64,000 nucleotides of DNA from Argyresthia goedartella (taxonomy: Eukaryota > Arthropoda > Insecta > Lepidoptera > Argyresthiidae): assembly GCA_949825045.1 (NCBI GenBank), contig OX463829.1, positions 27,244,715-27,308,714 on the forward strand, read 5' to 3'. A program made the position numbers and the translations under genes. Below the pieces are notes generated by a model that worked only from the letters and a program-made list of their open reading frames with translations, had not been told where the DNA came from and ran no database searches. Positions 63,351 to 64,000 of the stretch are shown here, one piece after another (position 1 is the first letter of the stretch; every line of letters begins with the position of its first letter).

Positions 63351-64000
63351 GGACACGCCGCCCACTTACAGGGTGCCGCCACTCCACAGACGGTCATGCT
63401 CCCCACCGCCTCTATGATAGCGTGGAGTTCGGACGGCAAATCAAGTGTGGCACGAGCACTATTGGACTCGGGGGCCCAGGGGTGCTTAGTCTCGTGCAAC
63501 CTTGTAAGATGGTTGGGCATTTCGGTAAGGGAGTATCCACATTCCATTCGGGAATTGGGAACACGGAAGTCGGTTCCGTTAAGGGAGTATGTCGGATTAC
63601 TCTCTCGTCACGGGTGGATTCATCGGTGAATCTTACGGTCACGGCATTAGTCATGCCTAATGTGATGGGCTCACACCCTCACGTACGGTTGTCGCCCTCG
63701 GTGCGACAGTTGGTCGCTGGGTTGTCACTGGCTGACCCGGAGTTCGATATTCCGGGCCCAGTAGACATTTTATTGGGTGTCGATGCCTTGGCATACCTGT
63801 TAGTGCCAGGTGTCCACGTGTTGCAGGCGACTGGTCTGGTTTCGGTCAACACCAGACTGGGCTATGCGGTAATGGGTCCGGTCATGCCGGCTGCCCCACG
63901 CCTAGCGACTCGTAGTCCCTTATTAGGTTCTGTACTCTCGGAGGTCATACAGAAGTTTTGGGAGGTAGAGGAACCACCTATGGTCCGCCGGTTGGACCCG
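63351..64000 (+). pseudogene. pol: pol start (protease) of copy 2, frameshifted and truncated by the window
   Basis: It follows the gag UAG in the same frame: [17 protein letters not shown] carries the protease Asp in DSGAQ. A one-base loss near 63549 (CATTCGGGAATT against CATTCGGGGAATT) shifts the frame; afterwards [17 protein letters not shown] and [19 protein letters not shown] continue in another frame to the window end. The last bases reach the place (VRRLDP) just before the RT deletion of copy 1. Confidence 0.8.

Larger units (their letters stand above)
60309..64000 (+). mobile_element. BEL/Pao LTR retrotransposon, copy 2 (cut by window end)
   Basis: The same family as copy 1 with a diverged 546-bp LTR (TGTTTAATAG .. 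TTTAATCA, 60309-60854), a primer-binding site at 60858, leader, gag and the start of pol. Coding parts are highly similar to copy 1, but gag has two stops and a frameshift and pol has a frameshift. Whether RT and RNase H are present cannot be seen, because the window ends before that point. Confidence 0.85.

Overview
The window reads as AT-rich nuclear DNA of an insect, almost certainly a moth or butterfly. It has no operons or compact genes. It carries dispersed repeats that I recognise from lepidopteran genomes: the element with a head like GGTCAAGTGCGAGTC, a GACG run and a tail GGTACGGAACCCTAAAAA; the AACCCCCGACG repeat; several tRNA-derived SINEs; and LINE tails made of hexamers or ATT runs. 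Almost everything that can be read as protein belongs to transposable elements, most of them broken. The one host-gene piece is a terminal exon of the actin-nucleation subunit ARPC1 at about 26.47-26.64 kb.

Layout. 0.3-1.9 kb: decayed P-element (THAP9-like) transposase. 3.1-3.7 kb: fragment of a Cys-rich transposon-associated protein. 4.1-9.4 kb: SINEs, a LINE reverse transcriptase (RT) tail and lepidopteran repeats. 9.54-9.93 kb: minisatellite of 60-bp units, each carrying a 10-bp-arm palindrome. 12.8-13.4 kb: 3' end of a LINE. 14.2-18.9 kb: nearly full-length two-ORF LINE on the minus strand, broken by a short inverted-repeat element and a second LINE. 19-26 kb: mostly non-coding, with SINEs and a candidate MITE. 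26.3-29.7 kb: LINE tail against the ARPC1 exon, a Tc1/mariner-type transposase fragment, more LINE pieces and a coiled-coil ORF. 30.2-33.9 kb: a clean MITE, then a 5'-truncated LINE. 36.0-37.6 kb: a LINE with another LINE inside it and an exact 6-bp target duplication. 40.0-42.4 kb: an ORF1-type protein with its own tail but no RT, interrupted by an LTR-like insert of about 1.08 kb. 46.0-48.4 kb: a composite region bounded by hAT-like inverted ends, holding a 426-bp tandem duplication and an RTE tail. 49-53.7 kb: repeats and one LINE fragment.

The right end, from 54.1 kb, is GC-richer and holds two head-to-tail BEL/Pao LTR retrotransposons. Copy 1 (54,089-60,133) has two 592-bp LTRs with only about five differences, an intact gag with three zinc knuckles, and a pol ORF in which protease is joined in frame to integrase with RT and RNase H missing. 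Copy 2 (60,309 to beyond the window) has a diverged LTR and a gag/pol broken by two stops and two frameshifts. In both copies gag and pol are in the same frame and separated by one UAG followed by GGA, which suggests stop-codon readthrough as the route to Gag-Pol.

The parts do not form a pathway. The window is a nest of retroelements, and its interest lies in the gag-UAG-pol arrangement, the RT-less protease-integrase ORF, the ORF1-only element, several precise nested insertions and an unusual set of perfect palindromes. All family assignments come from reading motifs; no database search was made.
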